Shown piece by piece: positions 7,457 through 14,753 of a DNA stretch of 64,000 nucleotides. Source of the DNA: JANNWF01 sp038205755. GTDB lineage: Bacteria; Pseudomonadota; Gammaproteobacteria; Xanthomonadales; Xanthomonadaceae. Below the pieces are notes generated by a model. It saw only the letters and a program-made list of their open reading frames with translations, made no database searches and was not told where the DNA came from. The stretch lies in contig JBBRBN010000001.1 of the NCBI GenBank assembly GCA_038205755.1, positions 28,914 to 92,913 on the forward strand, given 5' to 3'. Position 1 is the first letter of the stretch. Every line of letters begins with the position of its first letter. Both the position numbers and the translations under genes were made by a program.

Positions 7457-8308
7457 ATGCTTGCTCCTGCAAGCGCCGGTATCGGTCTGCGGCGGGCCCT
7501 CATGGACCCGCTGCAGGCGGCTGCCGATGGCGTGTTCGACTTCATCGAAGTCGCGCCGGAGAACTGGCTCGGCGTCGGCGGCAGGCTGGGCAACCAGTTT
7601 GCCGCTCTCGCCGAGCGTTATCCCCTTTACTGTCATGGCCTGTCGCTTTCGATTGGCGGGCCGGACGCGCTGGATGAGGCATTTCTGCAGCGCCAGCGGC
7701 GCTTTTTCGACACCCACAAGGTGGCGGTCTACAGCGAGCACCTGAGCTACTGCAGCGACGGCGGGCATCTCTACGACCTGATGCCGATTCCATTTACCGA
7801 AGAAGCGGTGCACTACGTCGCGGGCAGAATCCGACGGATCCAGGACATTCTCGGGAGGCGCATCGCGATCGAGAACGTGTCGTACTACGCCGCGCCGCAC
7901 CGTGAGCTCGACGAGATCAATTTCATCAATGCGGTGCTTGCGGAGGCCAACTGCGATCTGTTGCTGGATGTCAACAACATCCACGTCAACAGCATCAACC
8001 ACAACTATGACGCGGAGCAATTCCTGCGTGCCCTGCCCGCTCAGCGCGTCGCCTATTTCCATATCGCGGGTCACTACCACGAGGCCGCTGATCTGATCAT
8101 CGACACGCACGGCGCCGAAGTCATCGAGCCGGTCTGGCACCTACTTGACGCGGCCTATGCCCATGTCGGCGTCAAACCAACGCTGCTTGAGCGCGACTTC
8201 AACTTTCCGCCGATAGTCGAACTCGCTGCTGAAGTCGGCCGTATCCGACTGGCGCAGCAACGGGCGCTGGCCAACGGTTCAAATTGCGCCCGCCATGCGG
8301 CCGCTTGA
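7457..8308 (+). CDS. bufB: Multinuclear non-heme iron-dependent oxidase (MNIO, DUF692)
   Basis: TIM-barrel oxidase that modifies precursor Cys using O2 and an Fe cluster. The family blocks appear in order: GIGLRRAL (9-15), FIEVAPENW (29-37), HGLSLSIG with His60, SEHLSY with His95, IENVSYY with Glu139, LLLDVNNIHVNS with Asp171, FHIAGHY with His202/His206, DTHG with Asp216/His218, and LERDFNFP with Glu245. These are the usual metal ligands. The length of 283 residues is typical. The ATG at 7457 lies just after bufA; longer in-frame starts would run through bufA itself and add Arg/Ala-rich sequence foreign to the family. The 3' end overlaps the next start by 14 bases, showing coupling. Confidence 0.95.
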   Translation: MLAPASAGIGLRRALMDPLQAAADGVFDFIEVAPENWLGVGGRLGNQFAALAERYPLYCHGLSLSIGGPDALDEAFLQRQRRFFDTHKVAVYSEHLSYCSDGGHLYDLMPIPFTEEAVHYVAGRIRRIQDILGRRIAIENVSYYAAPHRELDEINFINAVLAEANCDLLLDVNNIHVNSINHNYDAEQFLRALPAQRVAYFHIAGHYHEAADLIIDTHGAEVIEPVWHLLDAAYAHVGVKPTLLERDFNFPPIVELAAEVGRIRLAQQRALANGSNCARHAAA

Positions 8309-9083
8309 GGCACCAACGCGGCTTGCGGCGCAGCAGACGGCGTTTGCCGCCCACCTGCGCGACCCCGACAACGCGCCGCCGCCAGAGGGCATCGAGGATC
8401 GCCGCATGGCGATCTACCGCGACCTGTTCTACAACAGCCTGGAAGGCATCCTGGCCGGCAACTTCCCGGTCATTCGCGGCTTGCGCGACGACCGCTGGTG
8501 GCACTCGCGGGTACGCGCTTTCTACCGCGACTGGCATTGCCACACGCCGCTGTTCACCGAAATCGGGCGCGAGTTCCTGCGCTATCTGGAGCAGCGCGCC
8601 GAGCAGGGCGCGGACGACCCGCCGTTTCTGGTTGAGCTGGCCCACTACGAATGGATCGAACTGGTGCTGGCGCTGGACGAAACCGATCTGGCATCAATCC
8701 GCTGTGATCACGACGGCGACCTGTTGACCGGTAGCCCGCTGCTCTCGCCGCTGGCCTGGCCACTGGCCTACCGCTATCCGGTGCACACGATCCGCGCCGA
8801 CTTCCAGCCTGATGACGAGCCGCAACAGCCGACGTTTCTGCTGATCGTGCGCGAGGCCGATCACCGCATCCGCTTCAAGGTGATCGAGGCGCTGGGCTTC
8901 CATCTGCTGCAGGCGCTGGGCAGCAACGATCAGCGCCTGAGCGGACGCGCCATCCTGCTTGGCCTGGCGGCACAGGTCGGCAGTGCCGACCCGGAAGGCT
9001 TTGTGCTGGCGGGTGGGCAGATGTTGCGGCAGCTTCGAGACCGCCAGGCGATTCTGGGCACGACAGGCGCGACTCCGAGCTGA
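8295..9083 (+). CDS. bufC: DUF2063 partner protein of the MNIO enzyme
   Basis: 262-residue soluble protein. The N-terminal third (MRPLEAPTRLAAQQTAFAAH, DNAPPPEGIEDRRMAIYRDL, NSLEGILAGNFPVIRGL) is the DUF2063 domain; the C-terminal part (about 110-262) is the second domain of these partner proteins. In characterised DUF692 systems the DUF2063 protein recruits or presents the precursor to the oxidase. The older label 'putative DNA-binding' has weak support. It overlaps bufB by 14 bases. A 123-base gap separates it from the DoxX gene. Confidence 0.9.
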   Translation: MRPLEAPTRLAAQQTAFAAHLRDPDNAPPPEGIEDRRMAIYRDLFYNSLEGILAGNFPVIRGLRDDRWWHSRVRAFYRDWHCHTPLFTEIGREFLRYLEQRAEQGADDPPFLVELAHYEWIELVLALDETDLASIRCDHDGDLLTGSPLLSPLAWPLAYRYPVHTIRADFQPDDEPQQPTFLLIVREADHRIRFKVIEALGFHLLQALGSNDQRLSGRAILLGLAAQVGSADPEGFVLAGGQMLRQLRDRQAILGTTGATPS

Positions 9084-9206
9084 ACCGAAGTGAAACGGGC
9101 GAGCCCAGGTCGCCATCGCGGTCAAAGCGGCGTGAACCGTTCCGGCACAGCGCGGCCTCTTTGATCGCAACAACTGCCCATCCCCGCACTCGACCAAGGC
9201 CCCGCC

Positions 9207-9857
9207 ATGCGCATTCTGCTCGACCACTACGACGCCATCACCGACCGGCTGGAAGGCGTGGGACGCTGGCTGGCGCCGCTTGGTCTGCGGCTGATTCTCG
9301 CCTGGGAGTTCTGGGAGGCCGGCCGCGAGAAATTCAGCGGCAGCAACTGGTTCATGAGCATCCAGGGCCAGTTTCCATGGCCGTTCGGCGGCGTCCCGAC
9401 ATCGATCAGCTGGTCCCTGGCAACCTGGACCGAGCTGGTGGCCGCCGTTGCGCTGGCACTCGGGCTGTTCACCCGATTTTTCGCCTTCAGCCTGTTCGTA
9501 CTCACCGTGGTGGCGACCGCTGCCGTCCACTGGCCGGACAGTTGGATGATGTTCAGTGACCTGCTGAAGGGCTACGCGATCAGCGACACGGGCCACGGCA
9601 ACTACAAGCTGCCGCTGCTGTTCATGGTGATGCTGCTGCCGCTGATACTCCACGGTGGCGGCCGCCTGAGTGTCGACGCACTGCTCAAGACGCTGCGCCG
9701 GCGCGGCGACGCCGAGCCCAACGCCGACGCGCTGGCCTGGAGCCTGGCAATGCTGGCGTTGGGCCTGCCGATCGCCATGCTGCTGCCGACGTTGGGCTTG
9801 GCCGTGGCCGGCGCCGGAGTGCTGCTGGCCGTCAGCTCGCGCTGGCTGCGCGGCTGA
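9207..9857 (+). CDS. DoxX-family membrane protein of the bufferin cluster
   Basis: 216-residue integral membrane protein with about five hydrophobic helices. The DoxX pattern is visible: LRLILAWEFWEAGREKFSG near 28-46, LATWTELVAAVALALGLFTR, and HGNYKLPLLFMVMLLPLILHG. The family is a quinone-linked or redox membrane module of uncertain biochemistry. Genes of this family close the homologous gig/buf operons, so a role in the same stress response is likely, but its function is unknown. Start ATG follows GACCAAGGCCCCGCC without a clear ribosome site. Confidence 0.85.
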   Translation: MRILLDHYDAITDRLEGVGRWLAPLGLRLILAWEFWEAGREKFSGSNWFMSIQGQFPWPFGGVPTSISWSLATWTELVAAVALALGLFTRFFAFSLFVLTVVATAAVHWPDSWMMFSDLLKGYAISDTGHGNYKLPLLFMVMLLPLILHGGGRLSVDALLKTLRRRGDAEPNADALAWSLAMLALGLPIAMLLPTLGLAVAGAGVLLAVSSRWLRG

Positions 9858-9903
9858 GTCTGCTCGCTGGCCGGCAGCGGTCAGGAGCCACAAGTGCGTC
9901 CTG

Positions 9904-9909
9904 TATCCT
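9904..9909 (+). promoter_or_regulatory. -10-like TATCCT immediately before rnt (possible leaderless start)
   Basis: TATCCT ends 6 bases before the rnt ATG, so transcription would begin at or next to the start codon. No good -35 hexamer is seen. There is also no Shine-Dalgarno sequence before the ATG, which fits a leaderless message. Confidence 0.25.
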
Positions 9910-9915
9910 GACCGG

Positions 9916-10569
9916 ATGAGTACAACCCTGCTGGCCAGCCGCATGGCGGATCGTTTTCGCGGCTACCTGCCGGTGGTGGTGGACGTTGAGACCGGCGGCT
10001 TTGACTGCGAGCGCCATGCGCTGCTGGAGATTGCCGTCATCCCGATCGAAATGGACGCTGACGGCTGGCTGACGCCGGGGGAGGTCTGCTCGTCTCACGT
10101 TGAGCCCTTCGCCGGATCGGAGATCGACCCGAAGTCGCTGGCGATCACCGGCATCGACATCGACCACCCCTTTCGCGGCGCGCTAGCCGAGCGTGAGGCG
10201 CTGGCGCACGTGTTCACGCCGGTGCGCCAGGCGGCGCGGCGCAACGGCTGCCAGCGCGCGATCCTGGTCGGCCACAATGCGTCGTTCGATCTCGGATTTC
10301 TCAATGCGGCGGTTAAGCGCACGGACTTCAAACGCAACCCATTCCATCCGTTCAGCACGTTCGACACCGTCACGCTGGCCGGACTGGCGGTCGGTCAAAC
10401 CGTGCTGGCCCGTGCAGTCGAAGCGGTCGGACTGCAGTGGGACGCGGCCCAGGCACACTCCGCCGTGTACGACACCGAGCGCACCGCCGAGCTCTTTTGC
10501 CGGGTGGTCAATCGCTGGCGCGCGCTGAGCCTGCTCGACCCATCCGCGCCATTTTTGCCGCCCCTATAG
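9916..10569 (+). CDS. rnt: Ribonuclease T (3'-5' exoribonuclease)
   Basis: DEDDh exonuclease trimming the 3' ends of tRNA, 5S and 23S rRNA. Asp23 and Glu25 (VVDVETGGFD), Asp125 (GHNASFDLGFLN), His181 and Asp186 (HSAVYDTE) match the catalytic set of E. coli RNase T at identical numbers, which fixes the ATG at 9916. Length is 217 residues. The gene stands 58 bases after the DoxX gene and probably has its own promoter. The following zinc-ribbon gene is separated by 10 bases. Confidence 0.96.
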   Translation: MSTTLLASRMADRFRGYLPVVVDVETGGFDCERHALLEIAVIPIEMDADGWLTPGEVCSSHVEPFAGSEIDPKSLAITGIDIDHPFRGALAEREALAHVFTPVRQAARRNGCQRAILVGHNASFDLGFLNAAVKRTDFKRNPFHPFSTFDTVTLAGLAVGQTVLARAVEAVGLQWDAAQAHSAVYDTERTAELFCRVVNRWRALSLLDPSAPFLPPL

Positions 10570-10572
10570 GAG
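10568..10572 (+). promoter_or_regulatory. Ribosome-binding site selecting a TTG start
   Basis: AGGAG ends one base before the in-frame GTG at 10574 but 7 bases before TTG at 10580. The spacing and the family N-terminus both favour the TTG. Confidence 0.6.
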
Positions 10573-10579
10573 TGTGAGG

Positions 10580-10867
10580 TTGCCGATTTTCGACTACCGC
10601 TGCGCAGATGACGCCATCGGCTGCGACCACTGCCGGAACGGCTTCGAGCAGCTCGAGCGGCTCAACGCCGAGCCTCTCGCCCAGTGCCCGAACTGCGGCA
10701 GCGCGGTGCGCAAGCAGCTCAGCGCTCCGGCGCTGGCGATCGGCGGCGCCCACCTGCAGAAAGAAAAGAAGATCGGCGACGCCGGCTTCACCCAGTACCG
10801 CAAGATCGGCAAGGGCGTTTACGAGAAGACCGCGGGCAAGGGTCCGGGCATCATCACGGCCGACTGA
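10580..10867 (+). CDS. FmdB-family zinc-ribbon regulatory protein
   Basis: Small (95-residue) cytosolic zinc-ribbon protein. It begins MPIFDYRC, equivalent to the MPIYEYRC start of the family, if translation starts at TTG; the upstream GTG would add two residues and is too close to the ribosome site. Cys8, Cys15, Cys18, Cys36 and Cys39 (CDHC and CPNCG) offer the zinc ligands. The C-terminal half is Lys/Gly-rich (KIGDAGFTQYRKIGKGVYEK). The family function is not settled. It follows rnt closely. Confidence 0.82.
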   Translation: MPIFDYRCADDAIGCDHCRNGFEQLERLNAEPLAQCPNCGSAVRKQLSAPALAIGGAHLQKEKKIGDAGFTQYRKIGKGVYEKTAGKGPGIITAD

Positions 10868-10917
10868 AGCGGCCGATCCTGGCGCGCCGCGCGCGCCAGT
10901 CCACGACCGCCATCCCC

Positions 10918-11427
10918 TCATAGCGTCAGGCAGTAAAGGTCCAGCGCATCTCCGCCGGGGACCAGCTCAACACTGCGCTCGAACTGCATCCCCAGGGCAA
11001 GCAGCAGCCGCCCGGACGGCGCATTGTCCGGCACGGTGATCGCCAGCAGGCGGCGCAATCCATACGTTTCCCGCGCCAGCCGCAGCGCCGCCTGCGCCGC
11101 CTCCAGCGCAAAGCCGAAGCCGCGAAACTGCGGCAGCAGGGCGTAACCGATATCCACATCCGGCAGGGTGTCGCGCTTGATCAGTCCGCACATACCAATG
11201 AGATCGCCACCGCGCGCGCGCTCCACCGCAAACAGCCCGTAACCCAGGCGCGCATACATCGCCTGCGGCCCCTGCGCGATGTACTCGCGCGCGTTCTCCA
11301 GACTGTGGACGCCGCGATCACCGATGTAGCGCAGCCAGGCCGGATCGTTGACCAGCTCCAGCACAAAGGCCGCGTCAGAGAGGTCAAGCCAGCGCAGCCG
11401 CAGGCGGTCGGTGGTCGCGACGATCAT
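10918..11427 (-). CDS. GNAT acetyltransferase, RimJ/RimL-like
   Basis: 169-residue N-acetyltransferase of the ribosomal-protein-Ala type. The N-terminal strand TTDRLRLRWLDLSDAAFVLE, the WLRYIG and ENAREYI segments, the core DIGYALLPQFRGFGFALEAA (acetyl-CoA loop region) and the C-terminal DNAPSGRLLLALGMQFE are family features. The ATG at 11427 is preferred over the longer 212-residue reading because the family starts just before TTDRLRLR. Substrate is unknown. It converges on the zinc-ribbon gene. Confidence 0.85.
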   Translation of the reverse strand: MIVATTDRLRLRWLDLSDAAFVLELVNDPAWLRYIGDRGVHSLENAREYIAQGPQAMYARLGYGLFAVERARGGDLIGMCGLIKRDTLPDVDIGYALLPQFRGFGFALEAAQAALRLARETYGLRRLLAITVPDNAPSGRLLLALGMQFERSVELVPGGDALDLYCLTL

Positions 11428-11654
11428 CGACAGGATCGTCAGCCATGGAAGGCGATTCGGCAAGCGCTTGACCGGCACCGGCCCAACCGGATCGAGAGCG
11501 GGCATCAGCGCAATCCTGGGAGCTTGCAGTGCGCTGTCGCGCCAGAAGCCGAGCACGCCCGATCACGGCGCACGCCGCGGGCCAGGCTCAATGTCCGGAT
11601 TGAAGGCAGCCGCTCGTACAATTGGGATTCCATGCCCTTTCAGGAGTGTTGCCA

Positions 11655-12872
11655 ATGTCCGTGCTGCCGAATGCAGTTCGACCCGCCGTGCTGGCCAGTG
11701 CCATCCTGCTGGCGGCATCCGGCGTGGTGGCCGCACAACAGCAACCCAGAACGCTCATCGTAATGGACGGCTCCGGGTCGATGTGGGGGCAGATCGAGGG
11801 TCGGCCAAAGCTGCAGATCGCGCGCGAGACGGTCGCCGCGGTGCTCGGCAGTCTGCCGGCCGATCAGGAGCTGGGCCTGATTGCCTACGGTCACCGCAGC
11901 AAGGGCGACTGCTCGGACATCGAGCTGATCGTGCCACCGGCGCCCGGCGCCGCCGCGGACGTGCTGCAGGCCGTCAACAACATGCGCTTTCTGGGTAAGA
12001 CACCGCTGTCGGAGGCGGTTCGGCAGGCCGCGCTGGCGCTGCGCCACACGGAAGAGGCTGCGACCGTCGTTCTGATTACCGATGGACTCGAAACCTGCGC
12101 TGCCGACCCCTGCGCGCTGGCCACCGAACTCGAGCGCAGCGGGGTCGACTTCACGGCGCACGTCATCGGCTTTGGGCTCACCAATGAGGAAGGCGCGCAG
12201 GTCGCCTGCCTGGCCGAGAACACGGGGGGTCGCTACATCCAGGCCGCCGACGGGGCCAGTTTGGCGGCTGCGCTCAGTGCCGCCGTCAGCGAGCCGCCGC
12301 AGGCCGCGCCGCCGCCCGAACCCGAAGCGCTCCCGACGGCAACGCTGGAGGCGCCGGACGCTGCGCCGATCGGCACTCCGGTTTCGATCCGCTGGACCGG
12401 TCCTGCGGCCGAACTGGACACCATTGTGGTGGTCCGGCCGGGTGACGGCGATGACGCGCCGGAACGACACGACTATGGCTATGTCAACGCCGGCAATCCC
12501 CTGAACCTGATCATGCCGGCAGAACCCGGCACCTACGCGCTGCAGTACCGCTACCGCGACCAAGAGGTGATCGCAACGCGACCGATCGAGGCGCTGCCGG
12601 CACAGGTCAGCCTCAGCGCTCCCGACGTTGCGGCGGCGGGCAGCACGGTGACCATTGTCTGGTCGGGGCCAAATGCCTCGCTCGACAACGTCCAGATTGG
12701 CGAGCCGGGGGACAGCGGCTACCTCACCTACACCTATCTGGGCGACACGCAAGAGGTGCAGTTGAGCATGCCCGACACGCCCGGAACCTATGAACTGCGC
12801 TACAAATTCCGCGATCAAGAGGTGATCGCCACTCGCCCGATCACCGTCGTGGCCGCTACGCCCCAGCCCTGA
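11655..12872 (+). CDS. Secreted von Willebrand factor A protein with two tandem Ig-like modules
   Basis: 405 residues. Signal peptide 1-27 (cleaved before QQQ). The VWA domain at about 33-215 has an intact MIDAS: DGSGS with Asp38, Ser40, Ser42, Thr116 in GKTPL and Asp143 in ITDGLET. After a Pro/Glu linker come two related modules of about 85 residues (about 232-318 and 320-402), each ending in a similar block, YALQYRYRDQEVIATRPI and YELRYKFRDQEVIATRPI. The role is probably adhesion or metal-dependent binding in the periplasm or outside; the ligand is unknown. AGGAG at 11642-11646 precedes the chosen ATG. Confidence 0.85.
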   Translation: MSVLPNAVRPAVLASAILLAASGVVAAQQQPRTLIVMDGSGSMWGQIEGRPKLQIARETVAAVLGSLPADQELGLIAYGHRSKGDCSDIELIVPPAPGAAADVLQAVNNMRFLGKTPLSEAVRQAALALRHTEEAATVVLITDGLETCAADPCALATELERSGVDFTAHVIGFGLTNEEGAQVACLAENTGGRYIQAADGASLAAALSAAVSEPPQAAPPPEPEALPTATLEAPDAAPIGTPVSIRWTGPAAELDTIVVVRPGDGDDAPERHDYGYVNAGNPLNLIMPAEPGTYALQYRYRDQEVIATRPIEALPAQVSLSAPDVAAAGSTVTIVWSGPNASLDNVQIGEPGDSGYLTYTYLGDTQEVQLSMPDTPGTYELRYKFRDQEVIATRPITVVAATPQP

Positions 12873-12980
12873 TCTGTACTACCCGACAGGCGCTGAGCAG
12901 CTGGCAAAGCGCCGCCCTCTGGCTGGGTGCAAAACGTGCCGCTGGCGTCGCCGTCGGCACGGGCCCAACTGGTTTCGCCT

Positions 12981-13009
12981 GTGACGGGGCGAAAAGCGCC
13001 CTGTATTCT
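12981..13009 (+). promoter_or_regulatory. Possible sigma-70 promoter of the cyclophilin gene
   Basis: GTGACG (12981-12986), a 17-base spacer and TATTCT (13004-13009) lie 31 bases before the ATG. The hexamers are four and five matches to consensus. Confidence 0.35.
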
Positions 13010-13039
13010 TTGCGGCCCTCTGCCGTCGAGCCCGCCCGC

Positions 13040-13999
13040 ATGATCAACAGATTCCTACTTGCCGTAAGCCTGCTTTCGGCAGGCTCAGTGACGCTCGCCC
13101 AGAACAACCAGAATGATCGCGTCCTGCTGGACACGGATCGCGGCCCGCTGCTGCTTGAGCTCGAGACGGCGCGCTTGCCGGTGACGACTACCAACTTCCT
13201 GCGCTATTTCGACGACGGCGCCTACAACAGCACCCTGCTGCAGCGCGTGGTGCCGAATTTTGTGGTGCAGGGCGGCGGTTTCCGGGAGAACGGCGTCAGC
13301 ATTACCCGTCGCCCCGCGATCACCAGCGAGCGCGCCCAGAGCATCCTGAACACGCCAGGCACCATCGCCATGGCGCTGTCGGGCAACCCGCCCAACGTGA
13401 ACAGCGCGACCTCGGACTTTTACATCAACACCATCACCAACACCTCGCTCAACGCCAGTTTCACCGCCTTTGGCCGGGTCATCTTCGGGTTGAAAACTCT
13501 GGCGGGTATCAACAGCACGCCGGTCTACGCAGGCAGCGACGAGCCGATCCGCCCGCCGCTGGTCCGACGCGCGGTGCGGGTGGCTCCCGGTGAGTTCCCA
13601 ATTCTGCCGCTGCACAGCGGCGCCTGGTTTGACCCGTCCAACTCGGGCAAAGGCTTCCTGATCGAAGTGAGTCAGGTCGGGGGCAGCGAAGCCGGACCGA
13701 TCATGGTGGTTTCCTGGTATGACTACTTCGAAGGCAAGCAGATCTGGGTGAGCGGCATCGCGCCGTTTGCGCTGGGGGCAAGCTCGGTCGAGGTTCCGCT
13801 GCAGATCACCAGCGGCGCGCAGTTCGGTCCGGCGTTCCAGCCCGGCGACGTGATTGCCGACAACGACTGGGGCCGTTTGACCTTGCGCTTCAGCGGCTGC
13901 GACGCGGGCACATTCACCTACACCTCGCGCTACGGCAACGGCAGCGTGTCGGTTCGCAGCCTGACCTTGCCAACCAACGAGAGCTGCACCGGAAACTGA
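13040..13999 (+). CDS. Exported cyclophilin-type peptidyl-prolyl isomerase with an extra C-terminal domain
   Basis: 319 residues. Signal peptide 1-21. Cyclophilin domain about 25-185 (LLDTDRGPLLLELE, LLQRVVPNFVVQGGGFRENG, GTIAMALSGNPPNVNSATSD). The catalytic Arg position reads LLQRVV instead of FHRVI. Residues about 195-319 form a second domain (SGAWFDPSNSGKGFLIEVSQ, WYDYFEGKQIWVSG, NDWGRLTLRFSGCDAGTF) resembling a beta-rich tail that recurs in secreted proteins of Xanthomonad relatives. Isomerase activity is likely but not certain. An alternative ATG lies 30 bases upstream. Confidence 0.85.
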   Translation: MINRFLLAVSLLSAGSVTLAQNNQNDRVLLDTDRGPLLLELETARLPVTTTNFLRYFDDGAYNSTLLQRVVPNFVVQGGGFRENGVSITRRPAITSERAQSILNTPGTIAMALSGNPPNVNSATSDFYINTITNTSLNASFTAFGRVIFGLKTLAGINSTPVYAGSDEPIRPPLVRRAVRVAPGEFPILPLHSGAWFDPSNSGKGFLIEVSQVGGSEAGPIMVVSWYDYFEGKQIWVSGIAPFALGASSVEVPLQITSGAQFGPAFQPGDVIADNDWGRLTLRFSGCDAGTFTYTSRYGNGSVSVRSLTLPTNESCTGN

Positions 14000-14012
14000 T
14001 CGCGTGCGCGCC

Positions 14013-14035
14013 CCGGCTGTCGCTGCGACAGCCGG
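14013..14035 (+). other. 10-bp perfect hairpin after the cyclophilin gene
   Basis: CCGGCTGTCG pairs with CGACAGCCGG around CTG, 14 bases after the stop codon. No T-run follows, so it is a possible Rho-dependent or weak terminator or mRNA-protecting stem. Confidence 0.4.
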
Positions 14036-14249
14036 CTCCAGAGGCTGAGCCGTCAGACAACCACCACCGACTGCCCTCTAGCGAACAGACTCGCGGCAGG
14101 GCCGCTGACATGCGGTTGGGGTAGCGTCGCAGGCCCATCAGCTTGGCGTTTGTCCGACCTTGACGCGGTCGTCGCAGCCTTCCTTGAAGACTTCAGCGTG
14201 CGCTGCGGCTGCTATCCTTCAACGCCAGCCGCAGAAGGACCCACTGGCA

Positions 14250-14708
14250 ATGCGAATCTTTAGCCTGCTGTTGCTGTTCCTGCTGCTGGCTGGGTGTGCC
14301 GACGGCCCCAAGCCGCGCATGTTTCCGCCCGGCGCCAGTCTGCAGGAACTGCGCGTGCAGGCAGACGGCCAATGGGTGCTGGCGCTGCTGCTGCAGAACA
14401 ATGCGCGCCTGGGAATCCGGGTCAGCGGGGTCGAAGGCGTGCTGCTCGTGGACGGCGTCGAGGCGGCACGGTTGAGCCCGACCCTTGACCTTGGAATAGC
14501 GGCCAATGGTGTCGAGCGGGTTGAACTGCAGGTGGCTCCTTCAGCCGCTGCGGCTGCCAGAGTGACCGCAGCTCTCGCCAACGGCCGCGGTGTCTCGTAC
14601 GTGATTGAGGGCCACCTGCGGACATCGGAGCCGGGCAAGCGCCAGGACCCGTTCCGCTTCGAGAGTCGGCTGAGCCCCACGCCCGGCCTGACTGGAACCC
14701 TGCGCTGA
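14250..14708 (+). CDS. Small lipoprotein, LEA14/WHy-like beta sandwich
   Basis: 152-residue lipoprotein with a lipobox LLLAGC (Cys16). The rest is a beta-rich domain (LQELRVQADGQWVLALLLQN, GIRVSGVEGVLLVDGVEAA) of the pattern seen in LEA type 2 domains. It probably sits on the inner face of the outer membrane; Ala17 is not the Asp inner-membrane retention signal. Function is unknown. An extended -10-like TGCTATCCT at 14210-14218 lies about 30 bases before the start. The longer in-frame start would put the lipobox deep inside and is rejected. Confidence 0.75.
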   Translation: MRIFSLLLLFLLLAGCADGPKPRMFPPGASLQELRVQADGQWVLALLLQNNARLGIRVSGVEGVLLVDGVEAARLSPTLDLGIAANGVERVELQVAPSAAAAARVTAALANGRGVSYVIEGHLRTSEPGKRQDPFRFESRLSPTPGLTGTLR

Positions 14709-14753
14709 CCGGCCGCGCAGCCCACTTTTTCTGATATCCATTCCGGAGCTCTG

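Noticed and set aside
11640..12818. Long minus-strand reading opposite the VWA gene
   Set aside because: The plus strand encodes clear MIDAS and repeat modules.
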